In this document: positions 36,205 to 46,822 of the stretch, piece by piece
How the letters are laid out: each line of letters begins with the position of its first letter
Position numbering within the stretch: the stretch's first letter is position 1
Translations under genes and position numbers: made by a program
The notes under the pieces: generated by a model
What the model saw: only the letters and a program-made list of their open reading frames with translations
Databases searched by the model: none
Told to the model about the DNA's origin: nothing
From: JAFAXA01 sp963777325
GTDB taxonomy: Bacteria > Pseudomonadota > Alphaproteobacteria > Acetobacterales > Acetobacteraceae
DNA length: 64,000 nucleotides
NCBI GenBank assembly: GCA_963777325.1
Contig: CAVZQE010000022.1
Location: 248,001 to 312,000 of the forward strand
Direction: 5' to 3'

Positions 36205-38326
36205 TCATGCAGACGCCTGCATCCCGGCGAGCGCGCGCCACTCGGCTTCCGTGAGCGTGCGCACGCCGAGTTCGGCGGCCCGGCGTGCCTTCGAGCCCGC
36301 ATCCGCGCCGAGCACGACGAGATCGGTCTTTTTCGAGACGCTGTCCGTCACCCGCGCGCCGAGCGCCTCCGCGCGCGCCTTCGCTTCCGGCCGGGTCATC
36401 GTCTCGAGCGTGCCGGTGAACACCAGAATCTTGCCAGCGAGCGACCCGCCGGCCTCCGTTGCAGCCGGCGCATCCTCGATCGTGAGCACGGAGGCTAGCG
36501 CGTCGAGCGCGGCCAGATTGCGCGGCTCGGCCACGAACTCGGCCAGTTCCTCGGCGATCGCCGGGCCGATGCCGAGGATGCTGCCGAGTGCCTGGCGCGC
36601 GTCGGAGCCGATGGTGGTCGCCTCCAGCATCTGTTCGCGCCAGGCCGCGAAGCGTCCGTAATGGCGCGCCAGGAGTTTCGCGTTCGCTTCCCCGATGCGG
36701 CGGATGCCGAGTGCGTAGATGAAGCGCGCCAGCGGAATCACCCGCCGCGCCTCGATGGAGCGCGCGAGGTTGCGGGCGGACGCCGCTCCCCAACCCTCCA
36801 GCGCCGCGATCTCCGCCTCGCGCGCGGGGAGAGCGAAGATGTCGGACGGCGTGTCGAGCCAGCCGCGCGCGGCGAAATCGACGATCGTCTTTTCACCCAG
36901 CCCCTCGATGTCGAAGGCGGGACGGGAGACGAAGTGGATCAGCCGCTCGACCCGCTGAGCCGGGCAGACGAGGCCGCCGGTGCAGCGTCGCACCACTTCG
37001 CCGGGCGGCCGTACCGCCGCGCTGCCGCAGGCCGGGCACCGGTCCGGCATGACAAACGGAACGGCGCCGGCCGGGCGCTTCCCGGCGACGACCGCCAGGA
37101 TCTGCGGAATGACGTCGCCCGCGCGTTGCAGCAGGACGGTGTCGCCGATGCGCACGTCGCGCCGCGCGATCTCGTCCTCGTTGTGCAAGGTCGCGCGGCT
37201 CACGAGCACGCCGCCAACATTGACCGGCTGCAATTCCGCGACCGGCGTCAGCGCGCCGGTGCGGCCGACCTGGATGCGGATGTCCTGCAGCACCGTGCTC
37301 GCCTGCTCGGCCGGAAACTTCCAGGCGATCGCCCAGCGCGGCGTGCGGCCGACCACGCCGAGGCGGCGCTGCAACGAGAGATCGTCGATCTTGTACACGA
37401 CGCCGTCGATGTCATAGGGCAGGCTCGCGCGGCGCTGCGCGATATCGTCCTGGAACGACGCCGCCTCCGTCTCGTCCGCGAGCCGCCGCGACAGCGGGTT
37501 GACGGCGAACCCCCAGGCTTTCAGCCGCTCCAGATAATTCCAGTGCGTGTCCGCGACCTTCGCGCTCGCCTCGCCCATGGCGTAGGCGAACAGCGACAGC
37601 CGCCGCCCGGCCGTGATGCGCCTGTCGAGCTGGCGCAGGCTGCCGGCGGCGGCGTTGCGCGGATTGGCGAACACGCGCTGCCCAGCCTCCGCCTGCGCTG
37701 CATTGAGCGCGATGAAATCGGCTTTCGTCATGAACACTTCGCCGCGGATCTCGATCAGGTCCGGTGCGTCCCGGCCGAGCGATGGCGGAACCGCGTCCAT
37801 CGTCCGCAGATTGGCGGTCACGTCCTCGCCGGTCGTGCCGTCGCCGCGCGTCGCGCCACGGGTGAACCGGCCGTGCTCGTAGGTGAGGGAGATCGAGAGG
37901 CCGTCGATCTTCGCTTCCCCGACGAGCGCGAGCGGAGCCTCCGGCTTGATGCCGAGAAACCGCCGGGCGCGGGCGCAGAACTCCCCGAAATCCGCCTCGT
38001 CGAAGGCGTTGTCGAGCGACAGCATCGGCGCGCGATGCCGAAGCTTCGCGAACCCGCCTTCCGGCGCGCCGCCGACGCGCTTCGAGGGTGAATCGTCGCG
38101 GATGAGCGCCGGAAATCGCGCCTCGATCGCGCTATTGCGTCGCCTGAGCGCATCGGTACTCGGCGTCGGTGATGTCGGGATCGTCGCGCTCGTGATAGGC
38201 GCGGTCTGCCGCCGCGATCGCGGCCGCGAGACGCGCGAGTTCCGCCTCCGCTTCCGCTTCGGTCAGCGACCCGACGGCGCTCGCGCCGTCGGTGCTCGTC
38301 GCCTTCGCACGCGGCTTGCGTCTCAT
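36205..38326 (-). CDS. ligA: NAD-dependent DNA ligase LigA (frameshift in this sequence)
   Basis: LigA seals nicks in replication and repair. The catalytic Lys lies in LVGEAKIDGLSISL; RNAAAGSLRQLD, the Zn finger (CPACGSAAVRPP then CTGGLVC), helix-hairpin-helix repeats and a C-terminal BRCT domain (GKILVFTGTLETM) follow. The first 60 residues (LTEAEAEAELARLAAAIAAA, then DDPDITDAEY) are in another frame; one extra base in GAGTACCGATG (38151-38161) separates them. The ATG at 38326 overlaps the recN stop (ATGA). Repaired length is about 706 residues, normal for LigA. Confidence 0.93.
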
Positions 38327-40008
38327 GCCGGCGCGTCGAGCAGATCGTCCGCCGCCGCGCGGGCCGCGTCCGTCACCCGCTCGCCCGCCAGCATCCGGGC
38401 GATCTCCTCCCGCCGCGCTTGGGCATCGAGCGCATCGACCCGCGTCGCCGCCCGTCCGCGCAGGGCGTCCTTCGCGACCCGCAGATGCGCCGCCCCGCGC
38501 GCCGCGACCTGCGGGCTGTGCGTCACGACCAGCACCTGCACATCCTCCGCGACCCGGGCCAGACGCTCGCCGACGGCGGCGGCGGTCGCACCGCCGATGC
38601 CGGAATCGACCTCGTCGAAGACGAGCGTCGGCACCGCCGATCCGGCCGACAGCACCACCTTCAGCGCCAGCATCAGCCGCGAAAGCTCGCCTCCTGACGC
38701 CACCCGGCCGAGCGGCCCCGGCTCCTGGCCCGGATTGGTCGCGATCAGGAAGCGGACCAAATCCGTGCCGGACGGTCCCCAATCCCGCTCGGGAAGCGGG
38801 GCGAGCTGGACCACGAAGCGCGCCCGCTCGAGCCGGAGCGGCGGCAGTTCGCGGGCGGTCGCCTTTTCCAGCCGTGCCGCCGCCTCCCGGCGCGCGGCGG
38901 ATAAGGTCTGGGCGGCCTCGACATAGGCGGCGCGCGCGCTGGCCGCGTGCTGTTCGGCCTCGGCGATCCCGGCCGCCCCGGTCTCCAGCTCGGCGAGCCG
39001 CGCCGCCAGCGTGTCGAGCAAGGCGGGCAGCTCCGGGACGTGCGTCTCGTATTTGCGGGCGGCGGCGCGCAACGCGAACAGCCGCGTCTCGGCGCGTTCC
39101 AGCCGGCTCGGGTCCGCTTCCGCGTCGGCCGCGAGCCGGGTCATCAGCGTCTCCGCCTCGGCGAGCGCCTCCTCGGCCCGTTCCAGCGCGGCAAGGGCGG
39201 CGGCTGCCGGATTGGCCGCATCGCCCGGGCCGATCAGCTTCTGCAGCGCCCGGCTCGCAGCCCGGAGGGCGGCGGCCGGGCCGTGCGCGCGGCGGTCCCT
39301 TGGCGCGAGTTCGCCGAGCGCGGTCGCGATCGCCTCGGCCCGCCGCTCCCCCTGTTGCAGACGCTGCCGCTCCTCGGCCAGCCGCTCCTCCTCGTCCGCC
39401 AGCGGGGCGAGCGAGGACAACTCGTCCACCGCGTGCCGCAGCCAGTCCTCGTCGCGCCGCGCGGCGGCGACGGCCTCGCGGGCGGCGGCGAGCCGGGCCT
39501 CGGCGATCCGCCATGCCGCCCAGGCGGCGGCGGCCGCATGGACGAGACCGGGTGCGACGCCGAACTGATCGAGCAGGGCGGCATGCCCGGCCGGATCCGC
39601 AAGCCCCATCTGCTCGTGCTGTCCCTGGACCTCGACGAGCAGCGCGCCTGCGCGCCGGAGCAGGCCGACGCTGATCGGCTGGTCGTTCAGGAACGCGCGG
39701 GACTTGCCGTCGCGCCCCACGACCCGGCGGAGAACCAGCTCCTCGTCCTCCTCCAGCCCCTGTCCGGCGAGCAACTCGGCCACCGGATGCGCGCGGCCCG
39801 GCGCGAACGACGCCGTGACGCTGGCCTGCGCGGCGCTCGGCCGAACCAGCGCCGGATCGGCGCGCGCACCGAGTGCGAGGCCGAGACTGTCGAGCAGGAT
39901 GCTTTTTCCGGCGCCGGTCTCGCCGGTGAGCACGGTCAGCCCGGGTCCGAATGCGAGATCCAGCCGGTCGATCAGGACCACGTCGCGGATCGAGAGCGCG
40001 GTCAGCAC
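38323..40008 (-). CDS. recN: DNA repair protein RecN
   Basis: This 561-residue SMC-like ATPase acts in double-strand-break repair. The N-terminal Walker A is GETGAGKSILLDSLGLAL, followed by the Q-loop region LLVEVQGQHEQMGL. A long coiled-coil centre follows, then the signature VASGGELSRLMLALK and Walker B PTLVFDEVDSGIGG near the C-terminus. It ends next to ligA with a four-base overlap. Length is typical and the frame is intact. Confidence 0.95.
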   Translation of the reverse strand: MLTALSIRDVVLIDRLDLAFGPGLTVLTGETGAGKSILLDSLGLALGARADPALVRPSAAQASVTASFAPGRAHPVAELLAGQGLEEDEELVLRRVVGRDGKSRAFLNDQPISVGLLRRAGALLVEVQGQHEQMGLADPAGHAALLDQFGVAPGLVHAAAAAWAAWRIAEARLAAAREAVAAARRDEDWLRHAVDELSSLAPLADEEERLAEERQRLQQGERRAEAIATALGELAPRDRRAHGPAAALRAASRALQKLIGPGDAANPAAAALAALERAEEALAEAETLMTRLAADAEADPSRLERAETRLFALRAAARKYETHVPELPALLDTLAARLAELETGAAGIAEAEQHAASARAAYVEAAQTLSAARREAAARLEKATARELPPLRLERARFVVQLAPLPERDWGPSGTDLVRFLIATNPGQEPGPLGRVASGGELSRLMLALKVVLSAGSAVPTLVFDEVDSGIGGATAAAVGERLARVAEDVQVLVVTHSPQVAARGAAHLRVAKDALRGRAATRVDALDAQARREEIARMLAGERVTDAARAAADDLLDAPA

Positions 40009-40029
40009 GGCGGGCGGAACCGCTGGGAT

Positions 40030-40912
40030 TTAGAACAGCGCGCCGAAATTGCGCGCGAAGAAGCCTTGTTCGGGCTTGGCGCGGCCGCGCGTCGCTTGGG
40101 CGTTGTGCACCAAACCGTCGTCTTGCAACTGGCTGAAGCTATCCTCGTACCACTCGCTGCCGGGATAGTTGTAACCAAGGACCGAGGCCGTCTTGCGCGC
40201 CTCGTTGCGCATGCCGAGCGCGAGATAGATCTCGGTCAGCCGCGCCAGCGCCTCGGGCACGTGATTGGTCGTCTGATAGTCGTCCACGACGCGCTGAAAG
40301 CGCCCGATGGCCGCCGTATAGAGATGCTGGCTCTGGTACCAGCGGCCGATCTCCATTTCCTGGCCGGCGAGATGGTCGCGGGCGAGATCGATCTTTAGGC
40401 GCGCGTCGCGGGCATAGGCGCTGTCAGGGAAAGCGGTTCACCACCTCCTGCAACGCCGTCATCGCGAGCTGCGTGCTCTTCTGGTCGCGCTGGATGTCCG
40501 GGATCTGCTCGTAGTAGCAGAGCGCGCGCAGGTAGTAGGCGTAGGCGACGTCGCGGTGGGCCGGGTGCAGCTGGATGAAGCGGTCCAGCGTCCCGATCGC
40601 GTCCGTGTAGCGGTTCTGCAGATAGAGACTGTATCCGCTCATCAGCTGGGCGTTCACGGCCCAGGACGAGTAGGGGTAGTCCTGCTCGACGAGGTCGAAC
40701 TGCTCGGTCGCGGTCGCGTAGCGCTTCTGGTTCAGCGCGTCGACGCCGTGATTATACACTTCCTCGACCGGCGTCTGCGAGGCGTTGAGCTTCGGCTCGA
40801 GCTTCTTCTCATCGCCGTTCCAGGGCAACCAGCTGCTGTTGCAGCCGCCAAGGACGACGAGGGCCAGCACGGCGCCGGTTCGGGCAAGAGAGGGGGTGCG
40901 AAGCGCGATCAT
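40030..40912 (-). CDS. bamD: Outer-membrane assembly lipoprotein BamD (frameshift in this sequence)
   Basis: BamD is an essential component of the BAM complex that inserts beta-barrel proteins. The N-terminus is a lipoprotein signal with lipobox VVLGGC. TPR-like repeats follow (VEEVYNHGVDALNQKRYATA, FIQLHPAHRDVAYAYYLRAL). The frame breaks at about 40423-40435: CGCTTTCCCTGAC gives a premature TGA, whereas removing one T restores NRFPDSAYARDARLKIDLAR and joins the second part (ALARLTEIYLALGMRNEARK). The repaired protein is about 293 residues. It sits between recN and lpxC. Confidence 0.92.
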
Positions 40913-40976
40913 GACGATCCTGTTGCGAGCGTGCGCTTATATCACGCCCGGCGCGGAGTCGAAGCCCCGGCCGGAA

Positions 40977-41936
40977 TTACGCCGGGGCGGCCGCCGCCGA
41001 CAGCTGCAAGCCGGAAATGCCGGAGGAAGCGGAGGCGGACGGCGCGGACCAGCGAAACGCCGAGCGGTCGGCGAACAGCGCCCGCAGGAGCTGGTTGTTC
41101 ATGCCATGGCCCGAGCGATGGCCGACGAACCGGCCGCGGATCATCCCGCCGGCGAGGGCCGTATCCCCGACCACGTCCAGCAGCTTATGCCGCACGAACT
41201 CGTCCGGCATGCGCAGGCCCGCCGGATTGAGCACTCGCGCCTCGTCCACCACCACGGCGTTCGCGAGGCTGCCGCCCCGCGCCAGCCCGGCTTCCTTCAG
41301 GCGCTCGACATCGGCGGCGCGCGCGAAGGTGCGGGCGGAAGCGAGATCGCGACGGAAGCTCTCGGGCGACAGGGTGAGCGACAGCGCCTGACGGCCGATC
41401 GGCGCGTCCTCGAACTCGATCGAGAGCGCCATCTCGAAGCCGACGGAGCCGGGCCGCAATTCGGCGAAGGACGCGCCGTTCTCGACCCGCACCGTGCGCA
41501 GAATCTCGATCACGGGACGGTCGGCATCCTGCTCCACGATACCGGCGCAATCGAGCAGGAAGACAAGCGGAGACGCCGAGCCATCCAGGATGGGGAGCTC
41601 GGGGCCGTCGATCTCGACCAGCACATTGTCGACGCCGCACCCGGCCAGGGCGGCCATCAGGTGCTCGATGGTGCCGACCTGCGCCTCGGGGTGATTGGGG
41701 TGGCGCAGGGAGGTGCAGAGCTGGGTGCCCCCGACCCAGTCGAACCGGGCGGGCAGGTCGATGCCGAGATCGGCGCGGCGGAAGACGACGCCATGGCCGG
41801 CGGGCGCCGGATGCAGCGTCATGGACACACGGCGGCCCGAGTGCAGGCCGATCCCCCGGCAGCCGATCGAGGACTTGATCGTGCGTTGCAGGGTGGAAGA
41901 GGTCACCACAGGGGAGAAGTCCAGCAGTCCGTCCAT
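40977..41936 (-). CDS. lpxC: UDP-3-O-acyl-N-acetylglucosamine deacetylase LpxC
   Basis: LpxC catalyses the committed step of lipid A synthesis. The 319-residue protein has the zinc-ligand region VGTIEHLMAALAGCGVDN, followed by DGPELPILDGSA, DEFVRHKLLDVVGDTALAGG and the catalytic-histidine region GHRSGHGMNNQLLRAL. The start at 41936 (MDGLLDF) is chosen over an ATG at 42002. It lies directly downstream of ftsZ, the classical position at the end of the dcw cluster. Confidence 0.96.
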   Translation of the reverse strand: MDGLLDFSPVVTSSTLQRTIKSSIGCRGIGLHSGRRVSMTLHPAPAGHGVVFRRADLGIDLPARFDWVGGTQLCTSLRHPNHPEAQVGTIEHLMAALAGCGVDNVLVEIDGPELPILDGSASPLVFLLDCAGIVEQDADRPVIEILRTVRVENGASFAELRPGSVGFEMALSIEFEDAPIGRQALSLTLSPESFRRDLASARTFARAADVERLKEAGLARGGSLANAVVVDEARVLNPAGLRMPDEFVRHKLLDVVGDTALAGGMIRGRFVGHRSGHGMNNQLLRALFADRSAFRWSAPSASASSGISGLQLSAAAAPA

Positions 41937-42091
41937 CGCGTCGGTTCCGGGCACTCGTTTTGAGGCGACGACGCGGGGAGAGGCTGCGGCGCCGGGTGGC
42001 AAGCTAGAGGCCTGCCACCCGGGTGGAAAGTCAATGATTGTTTCTGAGTATTACCGCAGACGCCCTTGATTCTACAGCATTGAGTTTACAG

Positions 42092-43655
42092 TCAGGAGGA
42101 CTGGCGGCGCAGAAAGGCTGGGATGTCGAGCCCGACTTCGTCGGCCGCCGTCTGGCGGACCGAGGCCCGGGCCGGCTCGGGCCGCTGGTCGTGCAGGATG
42201 GGCTCGGCCCGCGCCTGCTCGCCCGCGCATCGTGCCGGCTGGGGCCGCGTGGCCGTTGAGGGGAGGGGTGACCGTCACGCCGCGCCAGCGCCCCGTCACC
42301 GCCCTGAACAGGCTGTTGCGCGGTTCGCTGGGCCCGGGCGCGGCCAGCGGCCCGGCTGCCGGCGCGGGGTGCTGACGCGGCGCTCCGGCGAACAGGCCCC
42401 GGCTCGGCTGCGGCGGTTGCGGCTCGTGGCCCGCGGCGGCGGGCGCCGGTGCGCGCGCGGGAGCCGGCACGAAGGCCGGCCCCGGCTGCGGCCCTCCCAG
42501 CCCGGGAGCGCCGGAGCCGGTCTCGGCCGTGATCTCGGCGGGATCGTGCGCCACCGCTCGAAGCGGCGAAGCCACGGCCGCCTGCGCCGCAGCGGCGTTG
42601 GGCATCGGGACCGGCGCGGCCCCGCCGCCGACCGCGACCAACCTCGGCTTTTGTGCCTCCTGCGCGACCGAGCGGTCGATGCCGGTCGCGACCACCGAGA
42701 CGCGGATCTTGCCTTCCAGCGTCTCGTCGATCGCCGAGCCGAAGATGATGTTCGCGTCCTCGTCCACCTCCTCGCGGATGCGGTTGGCGGCCTGATCCAC
42801 CTCGAACAGCGTCATGTCGTCGCCGCCCGTGATGTTGATGAGCAGTCCGCGCGCCCCGGACATCGAGGTGTCCTCCAGCAGCGGGTTGCTGATCGCCGCC
42901 TCCGCCGCGCGGGTCGCGCGGTTCTCGCCCTCGGCTTCGCCCGTGCCCATCATCGCCTTGCCCATCTCGGCCATCACCGTGCGGATGTCGGCGAAGTCGA
43001 GATTGACGAGGCCAGGGGCCATCATCAGATCGGTCACGCCGCGCACGCCCATGTAGAGGACGTGGTCGGCCATCTTGAACGCATCCTTCCAGGTGGTGCG
43101 CTCGTTCGCCATCCGGAACAGGTTCTGGTTCGGGATCACGATCAGCGTGTCGACGTATTGCTGCAATTCGTCGATGCCGGTGTCGGCCGCCTTGGCGCGG
43201 CGGCTGCCCTCGAAGGTGAAGGGCTTGGTCACGACGCCGACGGTCAGGATGTTGCGCTCCCGCGCCATGCGCGCGATCACGGGCGCCGCGCCGGTGCCGG
43301 TGCCGCCGCCCATGCCGGCGGTGACGAACACCATGTGCGCGCCGTCGAGATGGCGGTAGAGCTCGTCCGCCGCCTCCTCGGCGGCGGCCCGGCCGATCTC
43401 GGGCTTGGCGCCCGCGCCGAGGCCCTGCGTGATGTGCGGGCCGAGCTGGATGCGGCGGTCGGCGCGGCTGTGCATCAGCTGCTGCGCGTCCGTGTTCGCG
43501 ACCACGAACTCCACGCCCTGCAAATTGAGCGAAATCATGTTGTCGACGGCGTTGGTGCCGCCGCCGCCGACACCGATCACGGTGATCCGGGGCGTGAAGT
43601 CGGTGTGGGTCTGCGGCGGGATGGTGAGGTTCAGGGTCATCGTGACGTCTCCCAT
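42092..43655 (-). CDS. ftsZ: Cell division protein FtsZ (frameshift in the C-terminal linker of this sequence)
   Basis: FtsZ is the tubulin-like GTPase that forms the division ring. The GTPase domain is intact: VIGVGGGGTNAVDNM, the tubulin signature GMGGGTGTGAAPVIA, and the T7 loop region NLDFADIRTVM. A long Ala/Pro-rich linker follows. As read, the frame ends at 42072 with an unrelated tail; in another frame the canonical FtsA-binding tail appears (DEVGLDIPAFLRRQSS, stop at 42092). One extra base between about 42200 and 42300 explains this. It lies 61 bases after ftsA. Confidence 0.95.
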
Positions 43656-43716
43656 GAAACGGGTTCGGCTGCTGGTTCGGGGCGGTTGGAACGCAAGACG
43701 GGACTGGCGCGGGCCA

Positions 43717-45018
43717 TCACGCGCGCTCCTTCAGGAAGTTGACGACGCGGCGGAAGAGGCCGGACGGACGTTCGGCCTCGAGATCGATGTCGGTCATGGT
43801 GCGGCCCTCGCCCGCCGCCCAGGCGAGCAGGCCGGCGGCGGTCGCGAAGGCGGGGCCGGAGGCGCTGTCGGGCAGTCCGCGCACCCGGCCGGGACGGCCG
43901 AGCCGCACCTGCCGCTCGAGAATGCGCGCCGCCATCTCGCGCGCGCCGCCCAGCTGACAGGCGCCGCCGGTCAGCACGACGCGCGTCCCGGCTGCCCGCG
44001 ACAGGCCCGAGCTCTTCAGCCGCTCGCGCACCATCTCGAACGTCTCTTCGAGGCGCGGGCGGATGACATTGACGACCATGCTGCGCGGCACCTTCGCGAT
44101 GTGGTGCTCTTCCTCGCCGACCATCGGCACGGGCAGCATCTCGCGCTCGTCGTCCGGGCTCGCATGGACATTGCCGTACAGCGTCTTCAGCCGCTCGGCG
44201 TGGGCGACGGGGGTCGAGAGCACGCGCGCGAGATCGTTGGTGACGTGGACGCCGCCGACCGGAAGCTGCCCCGTGTAGAGCAGCTGCCCCTCCGCGAACA
44301 CGGCCATGCCGGTCGTGCCGCCGCCCATGTCGATCACGGTCGCCCCGAGCTCGCGCTCATCGGCGACGAGGGTGGACAGGCCCGCCGCCATCGGCGCCGA
44401 CACCAGCTCCGCGAGGTCGAGGTCGCAGCGTCCGATGCAGGCGCTGAGCGAACGCAGCGCCGTCGATGCGGCGTCGACGATGTGCAGCCGCGCCGAGAGC
44501 GTGGTGCAGTGCAGCCCGCGCGGATCGGCAATGCCGGGCATGTCGTCGGCCGAGAACGTCAGCGGCAGCACGTGGATGCTCTCGCGGCCATTCTCGGCGG
44601 CGCGGGCGCGGCCTTCCGATACCACGCGGCGGACGTCGTTGGCGTCGACCGCGCGGCCGCCCACGGGCCATTGCACGTTGAACAGCCGGCTTTCCGGCTG
44701 GCCGCAGCTGAGATTGACGGTGACGGCGCGGAGCCGCGTATCGGCCATGTCCTCCGCCTGTCCGACGCAGGCGCGGATCGCGCGCTCGGCCTCATCGAGA
44801 TCGGTGATCGCGCCGCCGCGCACGCCGCGGCCCTTGTGCCAGCCGAACCCGAGCACCCGCAGCGTACCGTCGCTCTCGGTGCGGCCGATCAGGCAGGCGA
44901 TCTTGGTCGTGCCGACGTCCACCACGCCGAACGGCCCGGCCCGCAGGTGGCGCGGGCGCGGCGGCTCCTCGGGGCCGCCTGGGGGCGGCGTCAGGACGCG
45001 ACGGGACATGTCGTTCAT
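43717..45018 (-). CDS. ftsA: Cell division protein FtsA
   Basis: This 433-residue actin-like ATPase tethers FtsZ to the membrane. Actin-fold motifs are readable: GVVDVGTTKIACLIGR, the SHS2-type insertion, VIDMGGGTTGMAVF, and VVLTGGACQLGGAREMA. The C-terminus FRRVVNFLKERA is the amphipathic membrane-targeting helix. It lies 14 bases after ftsQ and before ftsZ, the conserved ftsQ-ftsA-ftsZ order. Confidence 0.96.
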   Translation of the reverse strand: MNDMSRRVLTPPPGGPEEPPRPRHLRAGPFGVVDVGTTKIACLIGRTESDGTLRVLGFGWHKGRGVRGGAITDLDEAERAIRACVGQAEDMADTRLRAVTVNLSCGQPESRLFNVQWPVGGRAVDANDVRRVVSEGRARAAENGRESIHVLPLTFSADDMPGIADPRGLHCTTLSARLHIVDAASTALRSLSACIGRCDLDLAELVSAPMAAGLSTLVADERELGATVIDMGGGTTGMAVFAEGQLLYTGQLPVGGVHVTNDLARVLSTPVAHAERLKTLYGNVHASPDDEREMLPVPMVGEEEHHIAKVPRSMVVNVIRPRLEETFEMVRERLKSSGLSRAAGTRVVLTGGACQLGGAREMAARILERQVRLGRPGRVRGLPDSASGPAFATAAGLLAWAAGEGRTMTDIDLEAERPSGLFRRVVNFLKERA

Positions 45019-45032
45019 CGCATCTCTCCGGG

Positions 45033-45914
45033 TCAGGTCGACTTCTTGGCGTCGGCGGGCGAAGGCGGCGTCGGCGGCAGCGGCAACGGCGCGTCGGCGG
45101 CGGGCAGCGGCCGCAGCACCAGCCGGTCGGGCAGCCGCATGTCCACGATCTGCAGCGGCCGGTCGAGCAAAGCCTGTTCCGTTTGCAACGACTTCAGCCG
45201 GTCGAGCGCGGCGATCTCGGCGCCTTCGGGCAGCAGCACGTCCATGCCGCCGTGCAGGTGCAGGTTCCAGCGCCGCTCGCCGATGCGGACGGCGGCCGCC
45301 ACGCGCGCCTGCAGCGCCGGCCGCTCGTTCAGCGCGTCCAGCAGCGCGGCGGATGCGGCGGGCGCGCCCGGCCCGACCACGAGCGGCAACTTGCTGAACT
45401 GCGCGACGTCCTTGTCCGCGACGATCTGCCCGGCACGGTCGATCAGCACGAATCTGCCGTGGTTCTGCCAGATGGCGAACGGGCGGCGCTCGTCGAGCTT
45501 GACGACGACGGTCGAGGGCAGGCGCCGCTCGACCGTCGCGTGCTCGACCCAGGACAAGCCTTCGATGCGGGTGCGCGCGTCGGCGACCGAGAAGCCGAGG
45601 ATCGGATCGCCGGTTTTGACGCCGAGCGCGGCGCGGAGCAGCGGCTCCGGCGTATTGGCGCGGCCCGTGATCACGATGTCCCTCACGCGCAGTCCGGCGA
45701 ACGCGGTCGCCGTCCCGAACGTCTCGCGCGTCGAGGCGACGGAGCCGCCGGAGGCGCGGTGCCGGACAACCAGCACGACCGCCAACACGGCGAACACGAG
45801 GCCGCCGGCGATCCCCGCCCGCAGCAGCAGCCGGCGATGCCGCCGCAGCAGCAGCTTCAGCCGCCCCGGCCGGTCCTGGACGCTGTTGCTCGGAGAGCGG
45901 GTCACGCGCGGCAT
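45033..45914 (-). CDS. ftsQ: Cell division protein FtsQ
   Basis: FtsQ is a bitopic division protein linking early and late divisome parts. The 293-residue product has a basic cytoplasmic N-terminus, one membrane helix (GGLVFAVLAVVLVV), a POTRA domain (LRVRDIVITGRANTPEPLL, then VEHATVERRLPSTVVVKLDE) and a beta domain. The ATG at 45914 overlaps the end of ddl by 13 bases; an in-frame ATG at 45935 is possible. A Pro/Ala-rich tail ends the protein. Confidence 0.93.
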   Translation of the reverse strand: MPRVTRSPSNSVQDRPGRLKLLLRRHRRLLLRAGIAGGLVFAVLAVVLVVRHRASGGSVASTRETFGTATAFAGLRVRDIVITGRANTPEPLLRAALGVKTGDPILGFSVADARTRIEGLSWVEHATVERRLPSTVVVKLDERRPFAIWQNHGRFVLIDRAGQIVADKDVAQFSKLPLVVGPGAPAASAALLDALNERPALQARVAAAVRIGERRWNLHLHGGMDVLLPEGAEIAALDRLKSLQTEQALLDRPLQIVDMRLPDRLVLRPLPAADAPLPLPPTPPSPADAKKST

Positions 45915-46822
45915 GCGGCCTGCTCCACCATCCACGCGCAGAGGGCGGGAAAGCTCATGCCGAGATGCGCCGCCTGCTCGGGCAACAGCGAGGTCGGGGT
46001 CAAGCCCGGCTGGGTGTTGACTTCGAGCAGCACGAGGCGACCGGGCGTGCCGGCGGTATCGTCGTAGCGGAAATCCGCGCGCGACGCGCCACGGCAGCCG
46101 AGCGCCCGGTGCGCGGCGACCGCTATGTCCATCGCCCGCGCATAGGTGTCGGGATGCACCCGCGCCGGTACGTCGTGCCGGGAGCCGCCATCGGCGTATT
46201 TCGATGAGTAGTCGTAGAAGCCGTGGCTCGCGATGATTTCCGTGACAGCGAGCGCGCGTTCGCCCATGACGCCGACCGTCAGTTCGCGGCCCGGAATGTA
46301 TTCCTCGACCAGAGCCGCGCCGTTGTAGCGCCAGCTGCGCGCAATTTCCGAGCGCCGGTTGTCGCCCTCGCGGATGATCTCGACGCCGACCGACGATCCC
46401 TCGTTCACCGGCTTGACGACATAGGGACGGGCGATCGGGTCGGCCGCTTCCAGCTCCGGCGGCTCGACGACGCGGCCGCGCGCGACCGGCAGTCCGGCCG
46501 CGATGAACACCGCGCGCGCCGCCTGCTTGTCCATGGCGACGGCGGAGGCGCGCACGCCGGAATGGGTGTACAGAATCTCCAGCCAGTCGAGCACGCCCTG
46601 GATCGTGCCGTCCTCGCCGAAGCGGCCGTGCAGCGCGTTGAACACGACGTCCGGCTTCGGATCGAGCGCCGCGATGACGGCCCCGAGATCATGGCCGACC
46701 TCGACCGGGTGCACGTCGAAGCCCGCGCCGCGCAACGCCGCGATCACCTGCTTGCCCGAGGAGAGGCTCACCTCGCGTTCGGCCGAGATGCCGCCGTAGA
46801 GGACCGCGACCCGCGTCGTCAT
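45902..46822 (-). CDS. ddl: D-alanine--D-alanine ligase
   Basis: Ddl joins two D-Ala for the peptidoglycan pentapeptide. The 306-residue ATP-grasp protein begins RVAVLYGGISAEREVSLSSG and contains VFNALHGRFGEDGTIQG, YVVKPVNEGSSVGVEII, and VLLEVNTQPGLTPTSLLPEQ near its end, all Ddl signatures. The ATG at 46822 overlaps the murB stop (ATGA). The dcw position corresponds to ddlB. Confidence 0.96.
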   Translation of the reverse strand: MTTRVAVLYGGISAEREVSLSSGKQVIAALRGAGFDVHPVEVGHDLGAVIAALDPKPDVVFNALHGRFGEDGTIQGVLDWLEILYTHSGVRASAVAMDKQAARAVFIAAGLPVARGRVVEPPELEAADPIARPYVVKPVNEGSSVGVEIIREGDNRRSEIARSWRYNGAALVEEYIPGRELTVGVMGERALAVTEIIASHGFYDYSSKYADGGSRHDVPARVHPDTYARAMDIAVAAHRALGCRGASRADFRYDDTAGTPGRLVLLEVNTQPGLTPTSLLPEQAAHLGMSFPALCAWMVEQAACRA

